Positions 1 through 9,128 of a stretch of 64,000 nucleotides of DNA are shown piece after piece. Each line of letters starts with the position of its first letter. Position 1 is the stretch's first letter. The stretch covers positions 16,129-80,128 of the forward strand of contig CADCWG010000131.1 of the NCBI GenBank assembly GCA_902806335.1, given 5' to 3'. The notes under the pieces were generated by a model, which ran no database searches, was not told the DNA's origin, and saw nothing but the letters and a program-made list of their open reading frames with translations. The DNA comes from an uncultured Thermomicrobiales bacterium. Lineage in GTDB: Bacteria > Chloroflexota > Chloroflexia > Thermomicrobiales > UBA6265. The position numbers and the translations under genes were made by a program.

Positions 1-459
1 GTCCAGCTGCTCGGGTGACGCCATCCCCGGCATCCGTCCCTCGACGGGATGACCCATCCAGGCCATCGGCGGCTCCGTGCCGGTCGCCGGGAGACCCCAT
101 GCCTCCAGCCATCCGTCCATGGTGCCGAGTTCGGCCTGCTGCGTCAGCGCGATGTCGGTCGCGAAGAGGCGCAGGTCCTCGTCGGTCGTGGTCCGCTGGA
201 CGGTCATCGCCATCTCGACCGCCTGGGCATGGTGGCTCGACATGTCGCGCAGGAACCCCGCTTCCGCCGAGTCGTCACCGGGGTGGCGCGGCCACGCTGC
301 CCAGGCAGACCCCACCACGGCGCCGAGCGCGACAGCGAGCAGGAGCAGCGCGATGCCGGCCCGGCGGCGTCCCAGCCCGCCCAGCCACCCGCGCTCAGAC
401 CCGCGACGCCCGGTGACAGCCCCGCCGGCCGGCGGGCGGGCAACCGACTCGCCGGTCAC
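1..459 (-). CDS. DUF305 family exported protein (C-terminus outside window)
   Basis: This frame is open from a GTG at 459 to the window edge and is not in the ORF track because its stop lies outside. An alternative GTG at 495 overlaps the stop of the upstream gene. The product has a basic N-terminus, one hydrophobic segment (IALLLLAVALGAVVGSAWA, about residues 37-55), and then a ferritin-like four-helix signature, FLRDMSSHHAQAVEMAM, followed by MDGWLEAWG. The His-His pair and the spaced Met residues are typical of DUF305, a family of periplasmic or secreted proteins thought to bind metal such as copper. It lies directly downstream of the DUF3105 gene on the same strand, so the two are probably co-transcribed. 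The family call is confident; metal binding is inferred. Confidence 0.8.
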   Translation of the reverse strand, partial: MTGESVARPPAGGAVTGRRGSERGWLGGLGRRRAGIALLLLAVALGAVVGSAWAAWPRHPGDDSAEAGFLRDMSSHHAQAVEMAMTVQRTTTDEDLRLFATDIALTQQAELGTMDGWLEAWGLPATGTEPPMAWMGHPVEGRMPGMASPEQLD

Positions 460-494
460 GGTGAGCTGACTCCCAACACGCGCGGTCCCTGGCA

Positions 495-1277
495 CTACCC
501 GGTCGCGACGGTGATGCCGTTCGTGCAGATTCCGCGCGGCTCGGGAGCGTCGGCGGATCGCCGGTACTCGCGAACGAAGGCGTCCAGGCCCGGATCGTCC
601 GCGCCGTCGAGCGTCAACTGACGGTTCCACGCCGACGCGATGACCGGCGCCCGCTGGTCAGGGTAGGGGCTGACCAGAATGTAGGACTGCTCCTCGGCCA
701 GGCTGCGGAGCTCGGCGATCTGGTCCGCCGGGAGGGTGGGCAGGTACGTGATCCAGACCGCACCGTGCTCCAGCGAGTGCACCGCGTGCCAGTTCGCCAC
801 CGGCCGGTCGTAGTAGCCGCAGTTCTGCCAGGCGTTGTTGTGGACCCCGCCGACGGGCGGCGTCTCGGTGTAGGTCACCGGACCGTCCTGGTGCTGCTGA
901 CCAGCGTAGGTGAAGGAGACGGTGTCCTCCAGCTGCTGGTCTCCCTGCCAGACCTGGTATCGGTTGTACCCGACGAAGACCAGGCCCAGGACCGCGATCG
1001 TGGCGAGGGCAACGTAGGCCCAGCGGCGGATCATCCGCTGCCGCCGTTGCCGCTCGGCGAGATGGATGCGCTCCTCTCGCCGCCGGTCGACCAGGTCGGC
1101 CCGCCGCTCCCGCCGGCCGGCGGGGACCGCGGCCGGCTGCGACGCCGCCGGTCTGGCGCCGCTGCCCGCGCCGCTGCCCGCGCCGACGCCCGTCCGAGCA
1201 CGACGAGCGGTGGTCTCTCCGACCGGGTCGGTCCCGCCGGCGGCCGTCGTCGCGTTTCGCCTGCTCGCCTTCGCCAT
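495..1277 (-). CDS. DUF3105 domain membrane-anchored protein
   Basis: The start is the ATG at 1277 (MAKASRR), behind a GGAGG site; the longer ORF-track start runs far into the divergent spacer. The 260-residue product has an Arg/Ala-rich cytoplasmic head of about 80 residues, one membrane helix (WAYVALATIAVLGLVFVGYN), and then an external domain with GGVHNNAWQNCGYYDRPV, HSLEHGAVWITYLPTLP and SPYPDQRAPVIASAWNRQL. These are the hallmarks of DUF3105, whose function is unknown. The conserved His, Cys and Tyr residues suggest metal or redox binding, but that is inference. It is followed after a one-base overlap or short gap by the DUF305 gene; I recall these two families being neighbours in other genomes. 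The head is highly charged and probably disordered. Confidence 0.85.
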   Translation of the reverse strand: MAKASRRNATTAAGGTDPVGETTARRARTGVGAGSGAGSGARPAASQPAAVPAGRRERRADLVDRRREERIHLAERQRRQRMIRRWAYVALATIAVLGLVFVGYNRYQVWQGDQQLEDTVSFTYAGQQHQDGPVTYTETPPVGGVHNNAWQNCGYYDRPVANWHAVHSLEHGAVWITYLPTLPADQIAELRSLAEEQSYILVSPYPDQRAPVIASAWNRQLTLDGADDPGLDAFVREYRRSADAPEPRGICTNGITVATG

Positions 1278-1681
1278 CTGGGCGGTACTCCTCCGTAGCT
1301 CCGTGGTCTGTCTCACCGTGCCCGCCCTGCGCGTGCATGGCGGTGCGGCGTGGCCCGATGCCCCGGGCAGGCATGCCCGAGCGGCCCGTACCGGTTCCCT
1401 TTCGTTAGCGTGGCGAATGGTACCACCGCACCACGGCGCGCCCGCCGCAACGTCGGTGACCCGGTGCCCGACCCGCGCTCGCAGCCTCGGCGCGAGATCG
1501 CGATCGTCCGCCGGGTCCCCTCGTCCTACACTTGGGAACCTGGTCCCACCATGCGACGTCTCGATCACCGAGTGTCGGAGCGATCGGGGGGCCTCGTTGT
1601 CCTTCCTCACCGGCACCGGATGCTGGGTCGAATCGCGCCTCGCCTGCCTGGGTCCGTACGTCGAACGAGAGGAGTCCACCG
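1278..1681. other. Divergent spacer between DUF3105 and S41 genes
   Basis: About 400 bases separate the divergent starts. Open frames run through it on both strands (extensions of the flanking genes), but they show no recognisable domain and lack start signals. A TACACT at 1527-1532 resembles a -10 box for the S41 gene but has no convincing -35 partner. Confidence 0.4.
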
Positions 1682-3730
1682 TTGCCTCGCGCGCGCTCCA
1701 CGTTTCCACGCCGGCTAAAGACCAAACGAGAGGCGGCTGCCCGTCACCTGCTCGTCGGGTTCTGCCTGCTGGCGATCCTCGCCAACTCGGCCCCGACAGC
1801 CTCCGCCCAGGAGAAGGGCGACGGCGGCGTCGTTCGCCTCAGCGGCGACATTGCCCTGACCGACCCGCTGATCGTGGAGGACCCGAACGAGCCCTTCGCG
1901 CTGCTCGCGAACATCGACGCCTTCATCACGGGCGATTTTGAGCGGACGCTCGAGAGCGGCGAGCAGGTCCTTGGGCCCATCACCGGGTCGCTTGACGACG
2001 CCAGCTACACCCTCCAACTCCCCGCGCAGCCCACCGGCGCGAGCGTCGATGCCACACCGGGGGACGATGAAGACTCCGCGGTCTCCGTGTTCGCCGTGGA
2101 CGTCGCCTGGAACCTGATCGGCGACACCTTCCTGGAGGACCGGGAGTTCCCCAGCGTTCAGCCGTATCTGTCGACCCTCTCGTTCGACCCAGAGACGTAC
2201 AACATCAACGGTGGGCGGTTGATCGTCTGGGCGGACAAGCCGGCGACCTTCCCATCTGGACTCGGCGAAGACGGGTTGCTCTTCTCTTCGGATGACCCGG
2301 TGGACCGGGTCGAATCCGGCTGGACTGTCGTCGACCTGGGCGAGGCCGGCGGTCAGGCCCGACGAGGTCAGGAGGACCAGGGATTCGACTTCCTCCGCGA
2401 ACTTGAGGTCGAGGCCGACATCATCGCGGGTGACACCGGCCACACCGATTACGCCGACCTCTCCTTCACCGACGCGTTCGACGAGCTGGCCGAGGACCTG
2501 GCCGAGCAGTACGTGTTCTTCGGCTTCAAGGACTTCGAGCTCGACCCGATCGTCGAGGAGTACCGGCCTCTGATCGAGGCGGCCGAGGAAGACGACGACG
2601 CCGAGGCGTTTCAGCTGGCGATCAAGCGGTTCTCGCTCGAGTTCGGCGACGGCCACGTCGGGGCGACCACGCCCGACGTCCTGATCGAGGAGGCGTACGG
2701 CGGCGACTATGGACTCCGGCTCGGCGAGACCGACGATGGCGAGGTGATCGTCGCCGACATCCTCGGCGGCGGCGCGGCGGAGGAGGCCGGGATCGAGGTC
2801 GGAGCGACCATCACCGAGTGGGGTGGCGAGCCGGTCGACGACGCGATCGACGCCCAGCCGCTGCTCAACGGCGAGTCGGCGGCCTTCGGCGCGCGCCTGC
2901 AGCGCATCCGCCTGCTGCCGCGGACGACCGTGGGCACCGAGGTCGAGGTCACCTTCGTCAACCCGAAGGGCGACGAGGAGACCGCCGAGCTGACCGCCCA
3001 GCAGGGGGAGCCGATCGGGCGGCCGTACCTCAGCCCCGGCTCGACGGTCGCGGAGCAGCCGGTCTCGTCGCGGCTCCTCCCGTCCGGTGTCGGGTACATC
3101 CGTGTCAGCTCCTTCAGCGCCGACAACAACCTCGCGGTCGACGCATGGGAACTGGCGATCTCGCAGCTGATCGAGGCCGACGCCAGGGCCCTGATCGTCG
3201 ACGTCCGCGGCAATGGCGGCGGCCGGATCGTGGTCGCCAACTACTTCGCCGGGACCTTCATCGACGAGGAGTTGGTCCTCGGCGAGTACGCGTACCCCAA
3301 CGGCAACGGCGAGCTCGTCGGGGTGGGGTCGGACGTCGTCACCCCGTCCCCGGTCCAGTGGGACCGACCGGTGGCCGTGCTCGTCGATGACGGGTGCGCC
3401 AGTGCCTGCGAGTACTTCTCCGCCGCCGTTGCCGCCGCCGACGAGGCGAACCTCGTCGTCGGCTCCACGCCGTCCGCCGGCGTCTACGCCGGGATCGCGC
3501 CCTGGACGCTGCCCGCCGACACCTACTTCCAGGCCTCGGTCGTCGCCTTCACGGTCGACGACGAGGTGTTCCTGGAGGGCGAGGGCGTCCAACCGACCCT
3601 GGACGTTCCGGTCACCGAGGAGAGCATCCTCTCGCCCGACGACGAGGTCCTGTCCTCGGCGGACGAGGCGCTGCTCGAGGTGGTCGAGGAGACGGAGGGC
3701 GAGGCGACGCCGGAGACGGACGAGACCTAG
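1682..3730 (+). CDS. Secreted S41-family peptidase with PDZ domain (copy A)
   Basis: I place the start at TTG 1682, preceded by GAGAGGAG, which gives a normal Sec signal peptide (about residues 1-42, ending APTASAQ); the tracked ORF starts 50 codons earlier. The 682-residue product has an N-terminal beta-rich domain I do not recognise (about 45-250), a helical segment ending LEFGDGHVGA, a PDZ-like segment (about 342-400), and an S41 core with VDVRGNGGG and a nucleophile region CASACE (Ser574). The usual FGKG lysine of Ser/Lys CtpA enzymes is not present; the equivalent stretch reads GSTPSAGVY. Proteolysis is therefore likely by family but unproven. The C-terminus is acidic and Glu/Thr-rich. 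A paralogue follows immediately downstream. Confidence 0.85.
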   Translation: MPRARSTFPRRLKTKREAAARHLLVGFCLLAILANSAPTASAQEKGDGGVVRLSGDIALTDPLIVEDPNEPFALLANIDAFITGDFERTLESGEQVLGPITGSLDDASYTLQLPAQPTGASVDATPGDDEDSAVSVFAVDVAWNLIGDTFLEDREFPSVQPYLSTLSFDPETYNINGGRLIVWADKPATFPSGLGEDGLLFSSDDPVDRVESGWTVVDLGEAGGQARRGQEDQGFDFLRELEVEADIIAGDTGHTDYADLSFTDAFDELAEDLAEQYVFFGFKDFELDPIVEEYRPLIEAAEEDDDAEAFQLAIKRFSLEFGDGHVGATTPDVLIEEAYGGDYGLRLGETDDGEVIVADILGGGAAEEAGIEVGATITEWGGEPVDDAIDAQPLLNGESAAFGARLQRIRLLPRTTVGTEVEVTFVNPKGDEETAELTAQQGEPIGRPYLSPGSTVAEQPVSSRLLPSGVGYIRVSSFSADNNLAVDAWELAISQLIEADARALIVDVRGNGGGRIVVANYFAGTFIDEELVLGEYAYPNGNGELVGVGSDVVTPSPVQWDRPVAVLVDDGCASACEYFSAAVAAADEANLVVGSTPSAGVYAGIAPWTLPADTYFQASVVAFTVDDEVFLEGEGVQPTLDVPVTEESILSPDDEVLSSADEALLEVVEETEGEATPETDET

Positions 3731-4082
3731 TTCCCGTCGACCGTGCCTCGCCGGTCGAACCACGGCACGCCCTGCCCCCGCGGGCATCCGGGCGGTCGAG
3801 GTGCCGCCTCGAACGGTAGACGTCCTCTCGGAGGCAAGGCAAGACAGACCGCCAGGGCCACGCTCCGACGCCCGGTCGCCCCGCCTTTCCCCCCGGAGGA
3901 AGCGGTGGCGACCTGGCGTCGTTACCTGTCCTCCGGTGCTCGGGTACTATGCCTGTCCGGCCCTCCGGCCCGGCCGACACGCCAGAGGTGGGCGAGTCGG
4001 CGGCGAGTCCGTATGGCGACGACCACGCGACCGGGAGGACCGGTCCGCGCCGAGCGTCGCCGAGTGCAAGGGGACCAGCACC
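3731..4082 (+). other. Spacer between the two S41 genes, with a weak promoter candidate
   Basis: This 352-base stretch holds no gene I can support. TTACCT at 3922-3927 and TACTAT at 3945-3950 are 17 bases apart and could form a weak promoter for the second S41 gene. No terminator hairpin is evident, so read-through from copy A is also possible. Confidence 0.3.
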
Positions 4083-6164
4083 GTGCCGACACCGCGCCGC
4101 CGCCCCGGGTTCGGGTCCTCCCGGGCCGCCCTGTCGCTCCTCGTCTCGTTGCTCGTCGTCGGGTCTTTCGTCACCGTCCGCGCCCCGACCGTCGCCCAGC
4201 AGAGCGACGGCGTGACCACGCTGACCGGGTCCGTCACCATCGCCTCACCGTTCCAGTTGCAGATCTCGACCGAGCCCTACATCTCGCTGTACGACATGAC
4301 GGCCTTCGTCGAGCGTGACCTCGACCTCGAGGCGCCGCCCGAGAGCTACGTCACCGCGAACCTCGAGGGCGACCTCCTCGAGGGCGCCACCTTCGCCCTG
4401 TCGCTACCGATCGCCCCCAAGGGCAACCTCAACGACGTGGACGGCGGCAGCCCCGGCGATGGGGTTCAGGTCTATTCCATCGAGTTCCTAAGCAACTACT
4501 TCGGTGACCCGTTCCCGGGACCCGGGGAGGCCGGGGCATGGGGCACCAGCCAGACGTCCCTGGTCGTCGGCCCCCCGCCCTTTGAGGTCACCGGCGGCCA
4601 GGTCGTCGTCTGGGCGCCCGACGACGAGCAGGAGTTCTCGGCAGGCTTCGGGGAGGACGGCCTCTTCCTCACCGAGGACGACCCGGTCGAGCCGGTTGAG
4701 ACTGGCTGGACGGTCGTCGACCTCAACAGCGAGCCGTTCGAGCGCGTGCGCGACGCCGAAGTCGAGATCGCCATCAACGAGGGCGACGACGGCTTCACCG
4801 ACCTGGGCGACCAGTCGTTCACCGACGCCTTCGACGCCCTCGTCGACGAGCTCGAGGTCCGGTACGCCTTCAACGGCGTCAAGAACCCCGACTGGGACCA
4901 GGTCCGCGAAGAGCTCCGCCCGCGAGTCGAGGAGGCGGAGCGCAACGACGACCTTGTCGCCTTCAACGAGGTCATCGTCGACTTCACACTTCTGTTCGAG
5001 GACGGTCACGTCGGCGCGTCGATCGACCCGTCCATCATCCAGGAGCGGATCGGCGGGCGGCTCGGGATGCGCCTGGCGGAGACGGAGGACGGCGAGTTCA
5101 TCGTCATCTCGGTGAGCCCGGGGCTGGCGGCCGCCGAGGCCGGCATCGAGCGCGGCGCGGTCGTGTCGGAGTGGAACGGCGAGCCCGTCGATGCCGCCGT
5201 CGACGCGGTCGAGCTCATCTTCCCGGAGTCGACCCCGTTCCGGCGCCGCCTCAGCCAGATCGAGTTCCTGACCCGCGGCGCCGTCGGCGACCAGGTCTCG
5301 GTCTCCTTCTCCAATCCGGACGGCGAGGAGCAGACGGCCGACCTGACTCTGACCGAAGACGTCGAGGGGGCCGATGTCGCGGCCAACACCGCCCTCGTCT
5401 TCGGGGCGGAGAATCCGGCCCAGCTGCCGGTTGACGCGGGCGTCACCCCGAACGGGCTGGGCTACATCCGCGTCAACACCTTCAGCGCCAGCCCGGTGAT
5501 GATGGCCAGCGCCTGGGAGCAGGCGCTCAACACCCTGGTCGGGCTGGGCGCGCCGGCCCTGGTGGTCGACGTGCGGGCGAACGGCGGCGGGGCGGGCAAC
5601 ATCCCGCTCTACTTCGCGGGGAGCTTCTACGACGAGCCGTTCGAGCTCGATCGTAACCTCTACGCCGACGAGAACGGCGAGTTCGTGGACATCGGCGGCG
5701 ACGAGGTCCTGCCCTCCCCCGTGCAGTGGGACCAGCCGGTCGCGGTCCTGGTCGACAAGGACTGCGCGAGCGCCTGCGAGATCTTCGCCGCGGCGATGGC
5801 AGAGGACGAGGACCACCTGATCGTCGGCTACACGCCGTCGGCGGGTATCGAGGCCGGCGTCTTCCAGTGGAACCTGCCGGGCGACATCTACTTCCAGGCG
5901 TCGATCATCCGCCTCGAGCGCGACGGCGAGATCTTCGTTGAGGGACAGGGCGTGCCGCCCAACGTCGAGGTCCCGGCTACCGCCGAGAACCTGCTCAGCG
6001 AGGAGGACGTCGTGCTCGCCGCGGCCGAGGAAGCGCTCGGCGAGGCGGTGGGAGAGACCCAGGACGACGGGGAGGCCCCGGCCGAAGCCACCTCGGAAGC
6101 CTCTCCGGAGGGCACGCCCGAGGCCGAGGCCTCTCCGGAGAACATCGAGCCCGAAGGCCCGTAG
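4083..6164 (+). CDS. Secreted S41-family peptidase with PDZ domain (copy B)
   Basis: The start is GTG 4083, giving MPTPRRRPG followed by a signal peptide (ALSLLVSLLVVGSFVTV, cleavage near PTVAQ); the ORF track extends the frame far upstream through shadow sequence. The 693-residue product matches copy A along its whole length: the unknown N-terminal domain, the LLFEDGHVGA helix, a PDZ segment (GLAAAEAGIERGAVVSEWNGEPV), VDVRANGGG, and DKDCASACE with Ser563. As in copy A, the canonical lysine is missing (YTPSAGIEAG). The tail is longer and is rich in Glu, Ala, Ser and Pro (SEASPEGTPEAEAS). The two genes look like an old tandem duplication because they differ throughout. A strong terminator follows. 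Confidence 0.85.
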   Translation: MPTPRRRPGFGSSRAALSLLVSLLVVGSFVTVRAPTVAQQSDGVTTLTGSVTIASPFQLQISTEPYISLYDMTAFVERDLDLEAPPESYVTANLEGDLLEGATFALSLPIAPKGNLNDVDGGSPGDGVQVYSIEFLSNYFGDPFPGPGEAGAWGTSQTSLVVGPPPFEVTGGQVVVWAPDDEQEFSAGFGEDGLFLTEDDPVEPVETGWTVVDLNSEPFERVRDAEVEIAINEGDDGFTDLGDQSFTDAFDALVDELEVRYAFNGVKNPDWDQVREELRPRVEEAERNDDLVAFNEVIVDFTLLFEDGHVGASIDPSIIQERIGGRLGMRLAETEDGEFIVISVSPGLAAAEAGIERGAVVSEWNGEPVDAAVDAVELIFPESTPFRRRLSQIEFLTRGAVGDQVSVSFSNPDGEEQTADLTLTEDVEGADVAANTALVFGAENPAQLPVDAGVTPNGLGYIRVNTFSASPVMMASAWEQALNTLVGLGAPALVVDVRANGGGAGNIPLYFAGSFYDEPFELDRNLYADENGEFVDIGGDEVLPSPVQWDQPVAVLVDKDCASACEIFAAAMAEDEDHLIVGYTPSAGIEAGVFQWNLPGDIYFQASIIRLERDGEIFVEGQGVPPNVEVPATAENLLSEEDVVLAAAEEALGEAVGETQDDGEAPAEATSEASPEGTPEAEASPENIEPEGP

Positions 6165-6190
6165 GGGAAACCCTCCTCAGGCCGAGCGAC

Positions 6191-6235
6191 GCAACGGGAA
6201 GGCCCGCCGCAAATTGCGGCGGGCCTTCCCGTTGC
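6191..6235. terminator. Bidirectional hairpin terminator, 22-bp perfect stem
   Basis: The arms gcaacgggaaggcccgccgc plus aa, and their exact complement, surround a single unpaired base. The hairpin sits between the convergent S41 copy B and glycyl-tRNA synthetase genes, so it can serve both. No long T tract follows. Confidence 0.8.
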
Positions 6236-6460
6236 GACCGCGAGACCCGTGACGGGCACCAGGGGTTGTGCGCTAAGACGACGTCCTCAACTCGCGTCTT
6301 CAACGGCATCCGGGCGGTCTTGGGAGCGTCGCCGGGCGGGTCCGAGCCCCCTTCAGCCGACTCCGGGCTCAAGCCTCCGGGCTCGGGGCTCTGGGCCTGC
6401 CCGGTGCGGGCCAAGCCGCCCGCGCCTCCCGCATCACCACCGACCAGAGGGGCCCGTAGC

Positions 6461-7936
6461 TCAGGCGAGCCTGCCGCGCAGGAACGCCGGGACCTCGTCG
6501 AGGGCCAGCCGATGCTGCTCCGTGGTGTCCCGGTCGCGGACCGTCACCGCCCGGTCCTCGAGGGTCTCGTAGTCGACCGTGAAGCAGAACGGGGTGCCGA
6601 CTTCGTCCTGGCGGCGGTATCGCTTGCCGATGTTGCCCGTCTCGTCGTAGTCGACGAGGACGCCGGTCTCGTCCTCGAGCCGCGCGAAGAGGTCCCGCGC
6701 CACCTCGGTCAGCTCCGGCTTGCGCATCAGGGGCAGCACGGCCGCCTTGTAGGGGGCGACCCGGGGATGGAGGCGAAGGAGAACCCGGGTGTCCGCCTTG
6801 CCGTTGACGTCGACCGTCTGCTCCTCGTCGTAGGCGTCGAGCAGCAAGGTGAGCACAGTCCGGTCGACGCCGAAGGTCGGCTCGATCACGTGCGGCAGGA
6901 AGCGCTGGCCCGTCGGCTGGTCGAAGTAGGTCAGGTCCTCGCCGCTGTACTCCTGGTGCCGGGCCAGGTCGAAGTCGGTGCGGTTCGCGAGCCCGTAGAG
7001 CTCCTTCCAGCCCATCGGCCCGGGGAAGCGGTACTCGATGTCGACGGTCCGCGAGGAGTAGTGGGAGAGCTCCTCCGGGTCGTGCTCCCGCACCCGGCAG
7101 TGCTCTTCCCGCAGCCCGATCAGCGCCAGCCACGCCCGCATCGACGCGAGCCAGGCGTCGAACGCCGCGGCGCCCTCCTCCGGGCGCACGAAGTACTCGA
7201 TCTCCATCTGCTCGAACTCGAGGAGGCGGAAGATGAAGTTGCCCGGCGTGATCTCGTTGCGGAACGCCTTGCCGATCTGGGCGACGCCGAACGGCAGCTT
7301 CTGGCGCGAGGTCGCCATGATGTTCTTGAACTGGACGAAGATCGCCTGCGCGGTCTCCGGCCGCAGGTAGGTCACCGTGCCGGTCTCCTCGACCGGCCCG
7401 AGGGTCGTCCGGAACATCATGTTGAACTGCCGGGCGTCCGTCAGCGTCCGGTTGCCGCAGTTCGGGCAGGGCAGGTTCGCCTCGGCCAGGATCGCCGTCA
7501 GCTCCTCCGGCGACTTGCCGTCGACGTGCCGGCCGAGCTTCTCCTCGATCAGGTGGTCGGCCCGGAATCGGCTCTTGCAGGTGCGGCAGTCGACGAGCGG
7601 GTCGTTGAAGTTGACGACGTGCCCGGAGGCCTCCCAGACCCGGGGATGCATCAGGATTCCGGCGTCGAGGCCGACCATGTCCCGCCGGCGCTGGACGAAC
7701 GTCCGCCACCAGAGCTGCTTGACGTTGTTCTTGAGCTCGACCCCGAGCGGCCCGTAGTCCCAGGTGTTGGCCAGGCCCCCGTAGATGTCGGAGCCGGGAA
7801 AGACGAAGCCGCGCCGCTTGCAGAGGGCGACGACCTTCTCCATGCTCGCCGCGCGGGTCGGCGCGGCGCTCGGCGGGGCGGTCGGCGGGGCGTCGGGAGA
7901 CTGGACGGTCTCGGTCTTGATCTCGGTCTCGGGCAC
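6461..7936 (-). CDS. glyQS: Glycyl-tRNA synthetase, alpha2 type
   Basis: This enzyme charges tRNA-Gly with glycine in the cytoplasm. The 491-residue product has the class II features of the dimeric form: [18 protein letters not shown] near the N-terminus, GIMHP-like [15 protein letters not shown], then [25 protein letters not shown] (motif 2 region) and the C-terminal anticodon domain ([16 protein letters not shown]). Two Cys pairs (CRTCKS and CPNCGN) form a Zn-knuckle insertion, as in many GlyRS of this type. The start is GTG 7936 behind CGGAG. The first 31 residues are Ala/Pro/Thr-rich and precede the usual start region ([13 protein letters not shown]), so an internal ATG start is possible. 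It reads toward xerC/D-ald only in strand, with a 116-base gap. Confidence 0.97.
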   Translation of the reverse strand: MPETEIKTETVQSPDAPPTAPPSAAPTRAASMEKVVALCKRRGFVFPGSDIYGGLANTWDYGPLGVELKNNVKQLWWRTFVQRRRDMVGLDAGILMHPRVWEASGHVVNFNDPLVDCRTCKSRFRADHLIEEKLGRHVDGKSPEELTAILAEANLPCPNCGNRTLTDARQFNMMFRTTLGPVEETGTVTYLRPETAQAIFVQFKNIMATSRQKLPFGVAQIGKAFRNEITPGNFIFRLLEFEQMEIEYFVRPEEGAAAFDAWLASMRAWLALIGLREEHCRVREHDPEELSHYSSRTVDIEYRFPGPMGWKELYGLANRTDFDLARHQEYSGEDLTYFDQPTGQRFLPHVIEPTFGVDRTVLTLLLDAYDEEQTVDVNGKADTRVLLRLHPRVAPYKAAVLPLMRKPELTEVARDLFARLEDETGVLVDYDETGNIGKRYRRQDEVGTPFCFTVDYETLEDRAVTVRDRDTTEQHRLALDEVPAFLRGRLA

Positions 7937-8052
7937 GGGGAAGCTCCGATCACCTTTGGGAATACGACGGCGGACGCGGCGCGTCCATGCGCCAGGACGG
8001 TTCGCCCTGCCCGCCCGGGTCCGCGGTGCTGGCCAACCGACAGACGCCTTCG

Positions 8053-9030
8053 TCAGTCCTCTGCCTCTACGTAGACGGAGGCGGTGGCAGCCGCGGCGAC
8101 GTCGGCTGACGAGTACGGCGGCGGGGTCAGGGCCGGCCGGGCGCCATTGCCGCCGAGAAGTTGCCGGTAGACCTGGGTGGTCGAGATGCTGACGTGCCCC
8201 AGCATCTGCTGGACATGGCGCAGCTCGGCGCCGCGGGTCAGCGCGTGGGTGGCGAAGGAGTGGCGCAGGGTGTGGGGCGTGACGTCGTCGATCCCCGCCC
8301 GCTGGGCGTACGACTTCAGGATCAGCCAGAACCCCTGCCGGGTCAGCCGGTTACCCCGGTGGTTGAGGAAGAGCGCCGGGTCGTCGCCGATCGCCAGCGA
8401 GGGTCGGCCACCGTCGAGGTAACCCCGGAGCGTGGCGGCGGCCCGCGCGGTCAGCGGGACCGTCCGCTCCCGACCCGCCTTGCCGGCACAGCGGACGGTG
8501 TCGTGCTCCAGGTCCACGTCGTCGACCCCGAGGGCGACCAACTCGCTGACCCGCATGCCGGTGGCGTAGAGCACCTCGAGCATCGCGCGGTCGCGGAGCG
8601 CCTCGGGCCGGTCGACCTCACCGCTGCGGTTAGGCCGCCCCGGCTGCGCCAGGAGACGATCGATCTCGTCGGGGGTGATCGCCCGCGGGACGTACTTGTC
8701 AACCTTGGGGGCGGCCATGTTGGCGGCCGGGTCGACCCGCATCGTGCCCTCTTCGAGCAGGAAGGCGCAGAACGACTTGATCGCCGCCGTCTTCCGGGCC
8801 ACCGTCGAGGACGCGTAGGCGCGCTCACGCAGGTACAGGAGGTAGCGGGTGAGGTGCCCGTCGCCCAGCTCCGGCCAGGCCGACACCGCGGCCAGGCGAT
8901 CGGTCGCCGGCGGCGACTGGAGGTAGGCGACGAACTGGTTGAGGTCGTTCCGATAGGCGGCGATCGTGTTCGGCGAGAACCCCCGCTCCATCCCCAGGAC
9001 CCGCAGGAACCGCCCGATGCTTCCGTCCAT
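8053..9030 (-). CDS. Tyrosine recombinase, XerC/XerD type
   Basis: This is a site-specific recombinase, most likely the chromosome-dimer resolvase acting at dif. The start is ATG 9030 ([17 protein letters not shown]) with GGAGGGG just upstream; the tracked start is 14 codons earlier. The 325-residue protein has the N-terminal SAM-like DNA-binding domain ([17 protein letters not shown]) and a catalytic domain with the first Arg in ATGMRVSEL, a Lys in the beta-hairpin ([13 protein letters not shown]), [19 protein letters not shown] and the nucleophile Tyr in TQVYRQL. All catalytic residues are present. It stands beside housekeeping genes with no integrase-type cargo or att repeats, which favours Xer over a mobile integrase. 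XerC and XerD cannot be told apart here. The C-terminus has a short Ala-rich tail. Confidence 0.92.
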   Translation of the reverse strand: MDGSIGRFLRVLGMERGFSPNTIAAYRNDLNQFVAYLQSPPATDRLAAVSAWPELGDGHLTRYLLYLRERAYASSTVARKTAAIKSFCAFLLEEGTMRVDPAANMAAPKVDKYVPRAITPDEIDRLLAQPGRPNRSGEVDRPEALRDRAMLEVLYATGMRVSELVALGVDDVDLEHDTVRCAGKAGRERTVPLTARAAATLRGYLDGGRPSLAIGDDPALFLNHRGNRLTRQGFWLILKSYAQRAGIDDVTPHTLRHSFATHALTRGAELRHVQQMLGHVSISTTQVYRQLLGGNGARPALTPPPYSSADVAAAATASVYVEAED

Positions 9031-9128
9031 GACCCCTCCGTCTTGCCACCGACGTGGCGCGCCCTCTGGCATGAATGGGGCGGGATCGATTCGCGTCCCG
9101 CGTCGTGCTGACCTGGCGTTAGCCGGCG

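Noticed and set aside
8053-9030. Xer recombinase as the integrase of a mobile element
   Set aside because: All neighbours are housekeeping genes and no att-like repeats or cargo were seen.
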